From Kosmotogaceae bacterium (GTDB taxonomy: Bacteria; Thermotogota; Thermotogae; Petrotogales; Kosmotogaceae), in contig DLVL01000074.1 in the NCBI GenBank assembly GCA_003444085.1, positions 1 to 13,818 of the forward strand: 13,818 nucleotides of DNA, given 5' to 3'. Shown here in pieces: positions 7,445-13,818 of this stretch. Each line of letters begins with the position of its first letter. Within the stretch, counting starts at the first letter, position 1. The position numbers and the translations under genes are program-made. The notes beneath the pieces were generated by a model. That model had not been told where the DNA came from and did no database searches. It saw only the letters and a program-made list of their open reading frames with translations.

Positions 7445-8329
7445 GTGACCACATTCTTACAACAACTAATACTCGGACTTCGAGAAGGGAGCCTCATAGC
7501 CCTTGTTGCCCTTGGGATCGTCATGATCTTCAAAACAACAGGAGTAGTCAACTTCGCATACGGATACATGGGCATGTTCAGCATATACATAGCCTACACA
7601 TTCCTGAACACCGTAGGAGCGCCATTGTGGTTGTCCGTAACGATCTGCATAATCTTTGCCTTTACACTTGGAGCATCAGCAGAAAGAGGATTATTACGCC
7701 AGGTAAGGCACCTGTCCAAAGGAGCCATGCTCATACTCACACTGGGCATGCTAATGATCTTTGAAGGACTGGCATTACAGATATGGAAACAAGATTACAG
7801 AAGCTTTCCCAACCTTGTGTCTGGTGTAAGAATCATAACCATAGGCACGGGAAGACTCGTAATAAGAAACCAGGACATACTCATCCTCATCGTGGCAGCA
7901 GCGATCATGGCGGGACTATTCATATACTTCAGATACACAAAAACAGGCCTTGCCATAAGAGCGACCGCACAGAACGAAGACGCGGCAAAACTCATGGGAA
8001 TAAAAGTAGGAGTAATATTCGCACTATCATGGGGCGTTGGCGTATCCCTTGGAGCGATCTCTGCAGTACTGGCAGCACCAAGAACCTTCATCCACCCCTA
8101 CATGATGCTACCCCTACAGATAAGAGGATTAACAGGAGCAGTACTGGGAGGCTTTGACAGCCTGCCTGGAGCCGTAGTGGGAGGCATACTACTAGGAGTA
8201 ATAGAACAGTTCATGGGTGCATACATCTCAGAAGAGTTGAAAATGGCATTATCACTACTAATAATCCTTGTCGTTCTACTGGTCAAACCATCGGGCCTGA
8301 TGGGAAGCAAGGCAATAGAGAGGGTGTAG
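7445..8329 (+). CDS. livH: ABC transporter permease, LivH type
   Basis: A 294-residue integral membrane protein, normal for LivH. Its opening, FLQQLILGLREGSLIALVAL, matches the LivH N-terminal pattern, and roughly eight hydrophobic segments follow. The cytoplasmic coupling region reads TGLAIRATAQNEDAAKLMGI, the family's typical RA..N.. A.LMGI block that contacts the ATPase. It ends with VLLVKPSGLMG, the usual LivH tail. The start is GTG 7445, with GAGG at 7434-7437 seven bases before it; an ATG at 7440 is followed at once by a stop and was rejected. It forms the membrane channel with LivM, which starts seven bases after its stop. Confidence 0.94.
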   Translation: MTTFLQQLILGLREGSLIALVALGIVMIFKTTGVVNFAYGYMGMFSIYIAYTFLNTVGAPLWLSVTICIIFAFTLGASAERGLLRQVRHLSKGAMLILTLGMLMIFEGLALQIWKQDYRSFPNLVSGVRIITIGTGRLVIRNQDILILIVAAAIMAGLFIYFRYTKTGLAIRATAQNEDAAKLMGIKVGVIFALSWGVGVSLGAISAVLAAPRTFIHPYMMLPLQIRGLTGAVLGGFDSLPGAVVGGILLGVIEQFMGAYISEELKMALSLLIILVVLLVKPSGLMGSKAIERV

Positions 8330-8336
8330 GCACAAA

Positions 8337-10103
8337 ATGAGAGAAGTCTACAACAAATACAAAACATGGATATTACTGTCTATAGCCTTTGCTGTCATAC
8401 CGTTACTATTTGCACAAAGAAGCTTCTTGCTGACAATCTTCAGCCTTGTGCTTGTATACAACATAGCATCACTTGGATTGAATCTTGTCATAGGATATGC
8501 GGGCCAGATATCCATAGGACACGGAGCATTCCTTGCTATAGGAGCATACACATCTGCAATACTGACAGTGAACCTTGGAGTTCCATTCATAATAGCCTTT
8601 CTCACCTCAGGAGTGATGGCGGGACTATTTGGAATAGGACTGGGCATACCATCATTGAGACTGAAAGGATACTACCTGGCAATAGCAACATTGGCCTTTG
8701 GAGTAATGGTAGAAGAAGTGGCACGATCATGGCAATACATAGGAGGAGCGGTAGGATTTAGAAACATCCCTCAAGCATCGTTATTTGGGATCCACTTGAA
8801 TTCAGAACTGGCGAATTTGTATTTCATAGCCTTCATATCCATAGTGATATTCATAGTAACAGACAACATCCTAAAATCAAAAACAGGAAGAGCGATGAAA
8901 GCCATAAGAGAAAGTGAATTTGCAGCACAATCACTGGGGATAAACATAACGAAATACAAAATGATCGCATTCATAACAAGTGCAGTATATGCAGGGCTTG
9001 CAGGAAGCTTGTATGCACATACGATAAACTACATAGGCCCACCTGACTTTGGACTTGCAGTATCCATAAACCTCCTTGCGATCATAGTAATAGGGGGCCT
9101 TGCCACCCTGTCTGGTGGATTCATAGGCTCAATAATCATGGTGGCCTTTCCCTTCATGCTCAGCAGGGTAGAAATACCCATGTCTGTCATATTTGGAGTC
9201 ATGTTGATCATCGTAGTCTTGTTCTTCCCAAGGGGAATAGCATACGGGCTACAATTGCTCAGTCTCAAATACCTTTACAGACCATACACATCACTGAGGA
9301 AGAAACTATTGAGAAGAAAGAAAGAACCAGGCAACTACATACAAATACATGGTAAGAAAATCTTCTATGTAGAGACAAACCCGCAAGCAGAAAAGACAAT
9401 ACTATTCATACATGGAAACACAGGATCATGGCGATGGTTCAAGCCTGTACTTGAACTGCTGCCCGAAGACTTCAGAGGCATAGCACTTGACATGCCCAAC
9501 TTTGGAAGATCAGACAAGATAGAAGAAATCTCCATAGAAGAATACGCACGTTTTGTGGATGGTTTTCTCGAAGAACTTGGCATAGAAAGGGTCTACCTTG
9601 TAGCACATTCTTTGGGTGGAGCAGTAGCACAGAAAGTCCTGATTGACAAACCACAGATGGTAGAAAAAGTCTCATTAATCGATCCTGCACCGCCTTCAGG
9701 TTATGTCTCTCCACCAGAAGTGTATGGTGCAGCGCCATTGATGATGAGAAACAGGGGCTTGCTGAGGAAATCGATCATATCTACTATGCCAACCAGAAGA
9801 ATAGATGCACTTACAGAACAGCTTGTCGATGATGCGCTCTTGATGGATAGTCGTTGTTTCACAGAAAACGCAAGGGCACTGGAAGAATACGATTATACAG
9901 ACAAACTGAAAGGAAACGAAACACCCCTGCTTGTCTTCCTTGGAAAGAAAGACCTGATAATAACCGAGAAGATGGTGAGACAGTTCGAAGAACTCATGCC
10001 CAATGTGATTCTGAAGATATATGAAGATTGCGGGCACAGCATAAATGTGGAGAAGCCAGTAATCTTTACTGAGGAGCTCGTGAGGTTTCTAAATTCTGAG
10101 TGA
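8337..10103 (+). CDS. livM: LivM-type ABC permease fused to an alpha/beta hydrolase
   Basis: One uninterrupted 588-residue frame joins two proteins. Residues about 1-310 are a full LivM permease: many hydrophobic segments, the coupling block GRAMKAIRESEFAAQSLGI, and the usual end LFFPRGIAYG. A short basic linker (LRKKLLRRKK, near residue 325) follows and by the positive-inside rule is cytoplasmic. Residues about 335-588 are a complete alpha/beta hydrolase with oxyanion-side HGNTGSW from His359, DMPNFGRSD, nucleophile Ser425 in AHSLGG, Asp539 in LGKKDLI and His567 in CGHSINVEKP. All three catalytic residues are present. The hydrolase should sit at the inner face of the importer and could cleave an ester, lactone or amide as it enters; the substrate is unknown. 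It has no signal peptide of its own. The A-rich composition of livGFH continues across the junction and fades at about 9540. The ribosome site before ATG 8337 is weak. Confidence 0.93.
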   Translation: MREVYNKYKTWILLSIAFAVIPLLFAQRSFLLTIFSLVLVYNIASLGLNLVIGYAGQISIGHGAFLAIGAYTSAILTVNLGVPFIIAFLTSGVMAGLFGIGLGIPSLRLKGYYLAIATLAFGVMVEEVARSWQYIGGAVGFRNIPQASLFGIHLNSELANLYFIAFISIVIFIVTDNILKSKTGRAMKAIRESEFAAQSLGINITKYKMIAFITSAVYAGLAGSLYAHTINYIGPPDFGLAVSINLLAIIVIGGLATLSGGFIGSIIMVAFPFMLSRVEIPMSVIFGVMLIIVVLFFPRGIAYGLQLLSLKYLYRPYTSLRKKLLRRKKEPGNYIQIHGKKIFYVETNPQAEKTILFIHGNTGSWRWFKPVLELLPEDFRGIALDMPNFGRSDKIEEISIEEYARFVDGFLEELGIERVYLVAHSLGGAVAQKVLIDKPQMVEKVSLIDPAPPSGYVSPPEVYGAAPLMMRNRGLLRKSIISTMPTRRIDALTEQLVDDALLMDSRCFTENARALEEYDYTDKLKGNETPLLVFLGKKDLIITEKMVRQFEELMPNVILKIYEDCGHSINVEKPVIFTEELVRFLNSE

Positions 10104-10128
10104 GGGCAACGCCTCAAGAAACATACAT

Positions 10129-10137
10129 TGGTATAAT
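10129..10137 (+). promoter_or_regulatory. Extended -10 promoter of the aldo/keto reductase gene
   Basis: TGG directly followed by TATAAT (10132-10137) is an exact TGN-TATAAT extended -10 element. No good -35 is seen at 16-18 bases upstream, which extended -10 promoters can do without. Transcription would begin near 10144, giving a leader of only about 17 bases with the ribosome site inside it. Confidence 0.6.
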
Positions 10138-10160
10138 TGACAATGAGGAGGTGAGCTGAT

Positions 10161-11111
10161 TTGAAATTCAGAAGAATAGGAAGCTCAGAGCTTTTTGTAT
10201 CGACTGTAGGATATGGTGCCTGGGAAATCGGTGGGAAGGGCTGGAAAGCTGGAACTGAGGATGAGTCTGTCGAAATCGTTAAGAAGGCATTTGACAATGG
10301 CATCACCTTCTTCGATACAGCGCCTATATACGGAATGGGACGCTCAGAGAGAATCGTCGGCAAAGCACTCAAGAAGGTGAGAGACCGAGTGGTCATCGCC
10401 ACAAAGGTGGGTGTCGTCTGGGACGATGCTGGCAAGGTGAGAAGATGTCTGAAAAAGAACAGTATCTTGCAAGAGATTGACGATAGTCTTAGGAGACTCC
10501 AAACGGATTACATCGATCTCTACCAGATTCACTGGCCCGACGAAGATACTCCGGCCCACGAGACTGCAGAAGCTCTTCAGATGATTCTTCAGTCAAAGAA
10601 AGCTCGTTACATTGGAGTGTCTAACTACAGTGTCGAACAAATGAAGGAGCTTTCACGTTACGTACCGATCGTATCGCTTCAGCCACCCTACAGTATGCTT
10701 GACAGAGGTATCGAGAAGGAAATCCTGCCCTACATCCGCGAAAAGGGCATGAGCATCATTCCATATAGCCCATTGGCGAAGGGGCTGCTGACCGGCAAGA
10801 TCTCAGGAGACTACGAACTCGGTCCAGGAGATGCCAGGGGACTCGACAAGAACTTCACAGACCGCGATCGTTTCCTCAGGAATATCGAAAGAGTCGAGAA
10901 GTTGAAGAAGATAGCGAATGAGCTGCAAATAAGCCTTTCGCAACTCGCCATAAAGTGGCTTCTTCACAAGCCCGAAGTCTGTTCTGTTATTGCCGGGACC
11001 ACCAACGAGAAGCATCTTAAGGATAACATTGGCGCTGCCGACTGGGAACTATCAGAAAAGACTTACGAGAAGATCACCGCCATAGTTTCCGACGAAGAGC
11101 TGTTTGAGTGA
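10161..11111 (+). CDS. Aldo/keto reductase
   Basis: A 316-residue single-domain (beta/alpha)8 oxidoreductase that reduces aldehydes or ketones with NAD(P)H. The full catalytic tetrad is visible: Asp52 and Tyr57 in FFDTAPIYGMGRSE, Lys82 in VIATKVG and His124 in YQIHWPDEDTP. It also shows YIGVSNYS and SYSPLAKG-like (IPYSPLAKGLLTGK) strand ends typical of the YajO/Tas-type subgroup. The start is TTG 10161, with a strong GGAGGTGA at 10147-10154. A separate promoter (10129-10137) and 57 bases of spacing suggest it is expressed on its own, though read-through from the transporter operon is possible since no clear terminator precedes it. The true substrate is not evident. Base composition is balanced again, unlike the permease genes. 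Confidence 0.93.
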   Translation: MKFRRIGSSELFVSTVGYGAWEIGGKGWKAGTEDESVEIVKKAFDNGITFFDTAPIYGMGRSERIVGKALKKVRDRVVIATKVGVVWDDAGKVRRCLKKNSILQEIDDSLRRLQTDYIDLYQIHWPDEDTPAHETAEALQMILQSKKARYIGVSNYSVEQMKELSRYVPIVSLQPPYSMLDRGIEKEILPYIREKGMSIIPYSPLAKGLLTGKISGDYELGPGDARGLDKNFTDRDRFLRNIERVEKLKKIANELQISLSQLAIKWLLHKPEVCSVIAGTTNEKHLKDNIGAADWELSEKTYEKITAIVSDEELFE

Positions 11112-11138
11112 TAGCGTTGATCTGTATAGCAATGGCAG

Positions 11139-11168
11139 AAAGGGTTCGACTACTAGTCGAACCCTTTT
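11139..11168. terminator. Bidirectional intrinsic terminator
   Basis: A perfect 12-pair stem (11139-11150 with 11156-11167) and a five-base loop are followed by a short T run on the plus strand and preceded by AAA, giving a short U run in the other direction as well. It lies between the aldo/keto reductase stop and the 3' end of the tmRNA, two convergent genes, and probably serves both. Confidence 0.85.
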
Positions 11169-11174
11169 CAATCC

Positions 11175-11526
11175 TGGTGGAGGCGGTGGGAATCGAACCC
11201 ACGTCCGAAGTTAAATCCCTCGGAGGCTCTCCGAGCACAGTCTGTGCTCGATGTCAGTCACACCACTGCACAGACAGAGTGATGCAACTCGAGTCCCTGT
11301 GTGTCCCCGAAGCTCCGAGACAAAAGACTTCGGGCGAGATCCGGCTTTCTGACGCCCGATCGCGGGACACCGGACCAGAATCCCACGCGGACGGCTACTT
11401 ATCTAATTAAGCAGCTAATGCAAATTCGTTATTGGCATTTTTATTGTTCCAGCTTTTTTACGAGGCACTGGGAACCTCGGCTCGCTCCTACGAGTTCACT
11501 AACCCCGTCGAGACCATTTCGCCCCC
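11175..11526 (-). ncRNA. ssrA: Transfer-messenger RNA (tmRNA), one-piece
   Basis: This 352-base RNA rescues stalled ribosomes and tags the unfinished protein for degradation. The 5' end GGGGGCG (11526-11520) pairs over seven positions, one of them G-U, with CGCCTCC (11185-11179), followed by discriminator A and an encoded CCA at 11177-11175. The T arm is a five-pair stem GTGGG/CCCAC around TTCGATT (11202-11186), and the 5' part carries the family's GGCGAAATGGTCTCGACGGGG block. A tag frame lies at 11436-11407. CCA is encoded, so no CCA addition is needed. The gene is read toward the aldo/keto reductase and begins 31 bases after the activator gene ends. Confidence 0.95.
11407..11436 (-). other. 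tmRNA tag-peptide reading frame
   Basis: From the likely resume codon GCC (11436-11434) the frame reads ANNEFALAA and then TAA. The A-rich lead-in, the Ala resume codon and the LAA end, recognised by ClpXP-type proteases, all fit tmRNA tags. The frame is set by the terminal ALAA-stop; the exact resume codon is the less certain end. Confidence 0.75.
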
Positions 11527-11557
11527 GTATAGTTTGACGGGGAAACTACGATGCTGT

Positions 11558-13261
11558 TCAACCGTAACTATCATGACTCAACCCGTGTTTCTCTATCTTA
11601 TAATACAACGTTCTGAGGCTTATGCCAAGGAGCTGCGAAGCTTCGGTCTTGTTTCCCCTTGTCTTCTGTAGTGCTCTAAAAATCAACTTTCGTTCGTAAT
11701 CCTCCACAAGTTCCGACAGTCTGCCAGACGGCAGTTTATCTTCTTCGTGACTGACAGCCTTCAATGATGGCAGGTGACGTTTTTCTATCACTCTTTCACC
11801 GGGCTCCATGTTGATAATGGATCTCCCCAGGACATTTTCAAGTTCCCTCACATTTCCTGGCCACGAATACTCGGTGAGAGCCTTCATTACCGCAGGGCTG
11901 ACGTCTTCGACAAACCGGCCAAATTCTTGGTTAAGTTTCATTATCGTTACTTTCACCAGCTGGGGAATGTCTTCTGGCCGATCCCTGAGTGGAGGTATAG
12001 ATATCGGGACCACGTTCAGCCGATAATATAGATCTGACAGGAATGAACCATCAGAGACCATCGTTTCCAGGTCGGTGTTGGTTGCGGCTATGACCCTCAC
12101 ATCGAGTTTCTGAGGTTTGTTACCGCCCACCCGAACAATTTCCCTGTCCTGAAGAAACCTCAAGAACTTCGACTGAACAGAAACTGACATCTTTCCGATC
12201 TCGTCAAGGAAAACGGTTCCACCATCGGCATCTTCAAGAAGACCCTTTCGTCCCCCTTTCTTTGCTCCGGTAAATGCTCCTTCAGTATATCCAAAGAGCT
12301 CGGATTCCAGAAGACTTTCTGGAAGGGCAGCACAGTTGACACTAATAAAACTCCTGGAACTTCTGTCGCTCGAATTATGTATTGCATGAGCAAAGAGCTC
12401 TTTACCTGTGCCGCTTGGCCCTCTGAGAAGAACTGTGACTCTGGTCTCCGCAACTTTCTTCGATTGCTCGACAGCGATTTTCATGGGTCTGGACACAGCA
12501 ACGATATCGTCAAAGGTGTACTTCGCTTTGATGTGTCGCAGGAGCCTCTTTGTCTCTTCGAGTTCCCCGGCCAGTCTTTCGATCTCAGATATATCGTGAA
12601 TTACACCCACGCTGCCTTTAAACTCATCTTCAACAAACAATGGGGTAACGTTTACAAGGACATCCTTGCGAGCAGGGCCGACCTTCAATCTCGCGTTGAA
12701 AATCGGTTCTCTTCTGCGGGCAACTTCAAGATGTAATGAGGGACCTTCGGCAATATCGACGGTCGCAGGTTTCCCAATTACGTGCTTCGGGCTCATACCC
12801 GTTATCCTTGAATATGCTCTGTTCACAAGAACAACCTTTCCATGCTCGTCTGCAACAGAAATGGCGTCGTGTGTTGAATCAATAATTGCAGAGAGAGTTG
12901 CCTGTATTTGCCGGAGGTTAGTGACTTCCTCAGCGAGTTTCTGGACAGCGGTTATATCTCGGAAGACCGCCATTACTGCATAGACTTCGCCCTTGTGATC
13001 GAATAGGGGTATCCGTGAAGTTACGATGATCTTGTTGTGCAGCTGCTGAATCCTGTCGATCTCTTTCTTTCCAGTTTTCAGGACGATGTGAAGCCTGGTA
13101 TTGGGAATGGTTCCCTCCACCGGCTTTCCGATCACCTCGTCTCGATTCACGCCGATGATCCTGCATGCCTCATCATTGACGAGAACGATTCTGCTCTTAG
13201 AATCAACAACAATTAAGCCCTCGATGAGAGCATTGACGATCTCTTGCAGGTAACCAATCAA
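11558..13261 (-). CDS. Sigma-54-dependent transcriptional activator with two PAS domains
   Basis: A 567-residue enhancer-binding protein. Two PAS sensor domains occupy about 6-110 and 118-225. A short coiled linker follows, then an AAA+ domain at about 248-480 with Walker A GPSGTGKE (281-288; Pro replaces the usual Glu), the sigma-54 contact loop GAFTGA (328-333) and Walker B GGTVFLDE (347-354). A Fis-type helix-turn-helix (about 536-560, NKTEASQLLGISLRTLYYKI) ends the protein. It should hydrolyse ATP to open sigma-54 promoters in response to a small molecule or redox cue. The start is TTG 13261, seven bases after AGGAGG. It overlaps the ksgA stop as TTGA, implying coupled translation. No convincing -24/-12 promoter was found in the window, so its target is not shown. 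Confidence 0.93.
   Translation of the reverse strand: MIGYLQEIVNALIEGLIVVDSKSRIVLVNDEACRIIGVNRDEVIGKPVEGTIPNTRLHIVLKTGKKEIDRIQQLHNKIIVTSRIPLFDHKGEVYAVMAVFRDITAVQKLAEEVTNLRQIQATLSAIIDSTHDAISVADEHGKVVLVNRAYSRITGMSPKHVIGKPATVDIAEGPSLHLEVARRREPIFNARLKVGPARKDVLVNVTPLFVEDEFKGSVGVIHDISEIERLAGELEETKRLLRHIKAKYTFDDIVAVSRPMKIAVEQSKKVAETRVTVLLRGPSGTGKELFAHAIHNSSDRSSRSFISVNCAALPESLLESELFGYTEGAFTGAKKGGRKGLLEDADGGTVFLDEIGKMSVSVQSKFLRFLQDREIVRVGGNKPQKLDVRVIAATNTDLETMVSDGSFLSDLYYRLNVVPISIPPLRDRPEDIPQLVKVTIMKLNQEFGRFVEDVSPAVMKALTEYSWPGNVRELENVLGRSIINMEPGERVIEKRHLPSLKAVSHEEDKLPSGRLSELVEDYERKLIFRALQKTRGNKTEASQLLGISLRTLYYKIEKHGLSHDSYG
11600..11628 (-). promoter_or_regulatory. Sigma-70-type promoter for the tmRNA, inside the activator gene
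   Basis: On the minus strand TTGGCA (11628-11623), a 17-base spacer and TATTAT (11605-11600) form a near-consensus promoter. It lies within the last codons of the activator gene. Transcription from it would give a precursor with a leader of roughly 65-70 bases before the mature tmRNA 5' end, to be removed by RNase P. No equally good pair was seen closer to the tmRNA. Confidence 0.65.
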
Positions 13262-13818
13262 AGGTTCTCCTCCTGAACGATTCTGAAGATTCTCACGAAA
13301 TCTTCAACATCAAGCTCTTCCGCTCTCGCACACTTCAATATTCCAGCTCTCTCCAGAAGACGATCTGCATCTCCTACTATAGATTTTAGGTTGTTCTTCA
13401 GAGTTTTTCTACGTTCAGAAAACGATGCCTTGACCAGCGAGCGGAACTTATCCCGCTCATCCTTCCGGATATTCTGGTTATCGCGGGGAGTAAGCCGCGT
13501 GACGACTGAATCAACTCCAGGTGCAGGAAAAAACGAGTGTCTCGAAAGTGATAGTAATTCGTCGATTCTATAGAGCGCCGAGAGTACAACTGTGAGAGAA
13601 CCGTAGGGTTTTGTGGAAGGACTTGCAGTGAGCCTGTTGGAAAATTCCTTTTGAACCATTAGCACTGCGCGATCAAAGTCATGTTCTCCAAAAGTAATCC
13701 GCTCAATGATAGGAGATGTAAGATGATAGGGGATATTCGACACATATGAAGCCACCTCATCAGCACCAAGAGAAAGCGGTGCTTTCATGAAATCTCCGTA
13801 GATTATCTCGACATTACG
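13258..13818 (-). CDS. ksgA: 16S rRNA dimethyladenosine transferase KsgA/RsmA (partial)
   Basis: The 3' 186 codons; the frame stays open to the window edge, so the N-terminal SAM-binding start is missing and the ATG at 13788 is internal. It dimethylates two adjacent adenines near the 3' end of 16S rRNA during small-subunit assembly. Visible family marks are VEIIYGDFM, the catalytic NIPYHLTSPII block, MVQKEFSNRLTASPSTKPYG and FFPAPGVDSVVTRL, then the C-terminal helical domain. TGA at 13260-13258 overlaps the TTG start of the activator, and the ribosome site of that gene lies within the last ksgA codons. Pairing a housekeeping rRNA enzyme with a sigma-54 activator this closely is unusual. Confidence 0.95.
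   Translation of the reverse strand, partial: RNVEIIYGDFMKAPLSLGADEVASYVSNIPYHLTSPIIERITFGEHDFDRAVLMVQKEFSNRLTASPSTKPYGSLTVVLSALYRIDELLSLSRHSFFPAPGVDSVVTRLTPRDNQNIRKDERDKFRSLVKASFSERRKTLKNNLKSIVGDADRLLERAGILKCARAEELDVEDFVRIFRIVQEENL

Noticed and set aside
8719..8734. TGGCAC-N5-TGGCA, with the GG-N10-GC spacing of a sigma-54 promoter
   Set aside because: It deviates from TTGC at the -12 element and lies in the middle of the LivM permease coding sequence with no gene start downstream; probably chance.
10101..10116. Small hairpin (TGAGG/CCTCA) at the livM-hydrolase stop codon, possible operon terminator
   Set aside because: The stem has only about five pairs and is followed by AGAAACAT rather than a T run. 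I do not call it a terminator.
11175..11202. tRNA-like 3' end (T arm plus CCA) as a separate tRNA gene
   Set aside because: No anticodon arm or D arm lies at tRNA spacing; the acceptor strand pairs with a segment about 340 bases away and a tag frame lies between, so it is tmRNA.
1..13818. Mobile elements, CRISPR arrays or defence genes
   Set aside because: No transposase or integrase motifs, terminal repeats or regularly spaced repeats were seen on either strand.

Overview
The window looks like part of a chromosome from a mesophilic member of the Thermotogota, most like Mesotoga. This is judged from protein style and base composition, not from a database match. The signs are strong AGGAGG-type ribosome sites, frequent TTG and GTG starts, tight 4-8 base gene overlaps, arginine mostly as AGA/AGG, and a diderm-type exported binding protein without a lipobox.

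Positions 1-10103, plus strand: ten genes read the same way with almost no space between them and look like one long operon whose promoter lies left of the window. In order they are the C-terminal end of a ketoacyl-ACP-synthase-III-like enzyme, a short-chain dehydrogenase, a regulator made of two TetR repressors in one chain, a family-I CoA-transferase, a thiolase, and a complete branched-chain-amino-acid-type (LivKGFHM) ABC importer. The last importer gene encodes a LivM permease fused to an intact alpha/beta hydrolase. The simplest joint reading is a module that imports an ester- or amide-like acyl compound, hydrolyses it at the inner membrane face, loads the freed acid onto CoA, oxidises it and cleaves it by thiolysis, under acyl-responsive TetR-type control. 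The substrate cannot be read from the sequence.

Positions 10104-11111, plus strand: an aldo/keto reductase with its own extended -10 promoter. A strong hairpin at 11139-11168 ends it and probably also ends the opposing tmRNA.

Positions 11112-13818, minus strand: a one-piece tmRNA gene (ssrA, predicted tag ANNEFALAA), a sigma-54-type activator with two PAS domains, and the 3' part of ksgA/rsmA running off the window. ksgA and the activator overlap by four bases. The tmRNA promoter lies inside the end of the activator gene.

No insertion sequence, CRISPR array, tRNA or rRNA gene was seen. The only stretch over 300 bases without a protein gene is 11112-11557, and the terminator and tmRNA account for most of it. 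The most unusual items are the permease-hydrolase fusion, the tandem TetR protein, and the abrupt A-rich composition of the ATPase/permease genes compared with both flanks.
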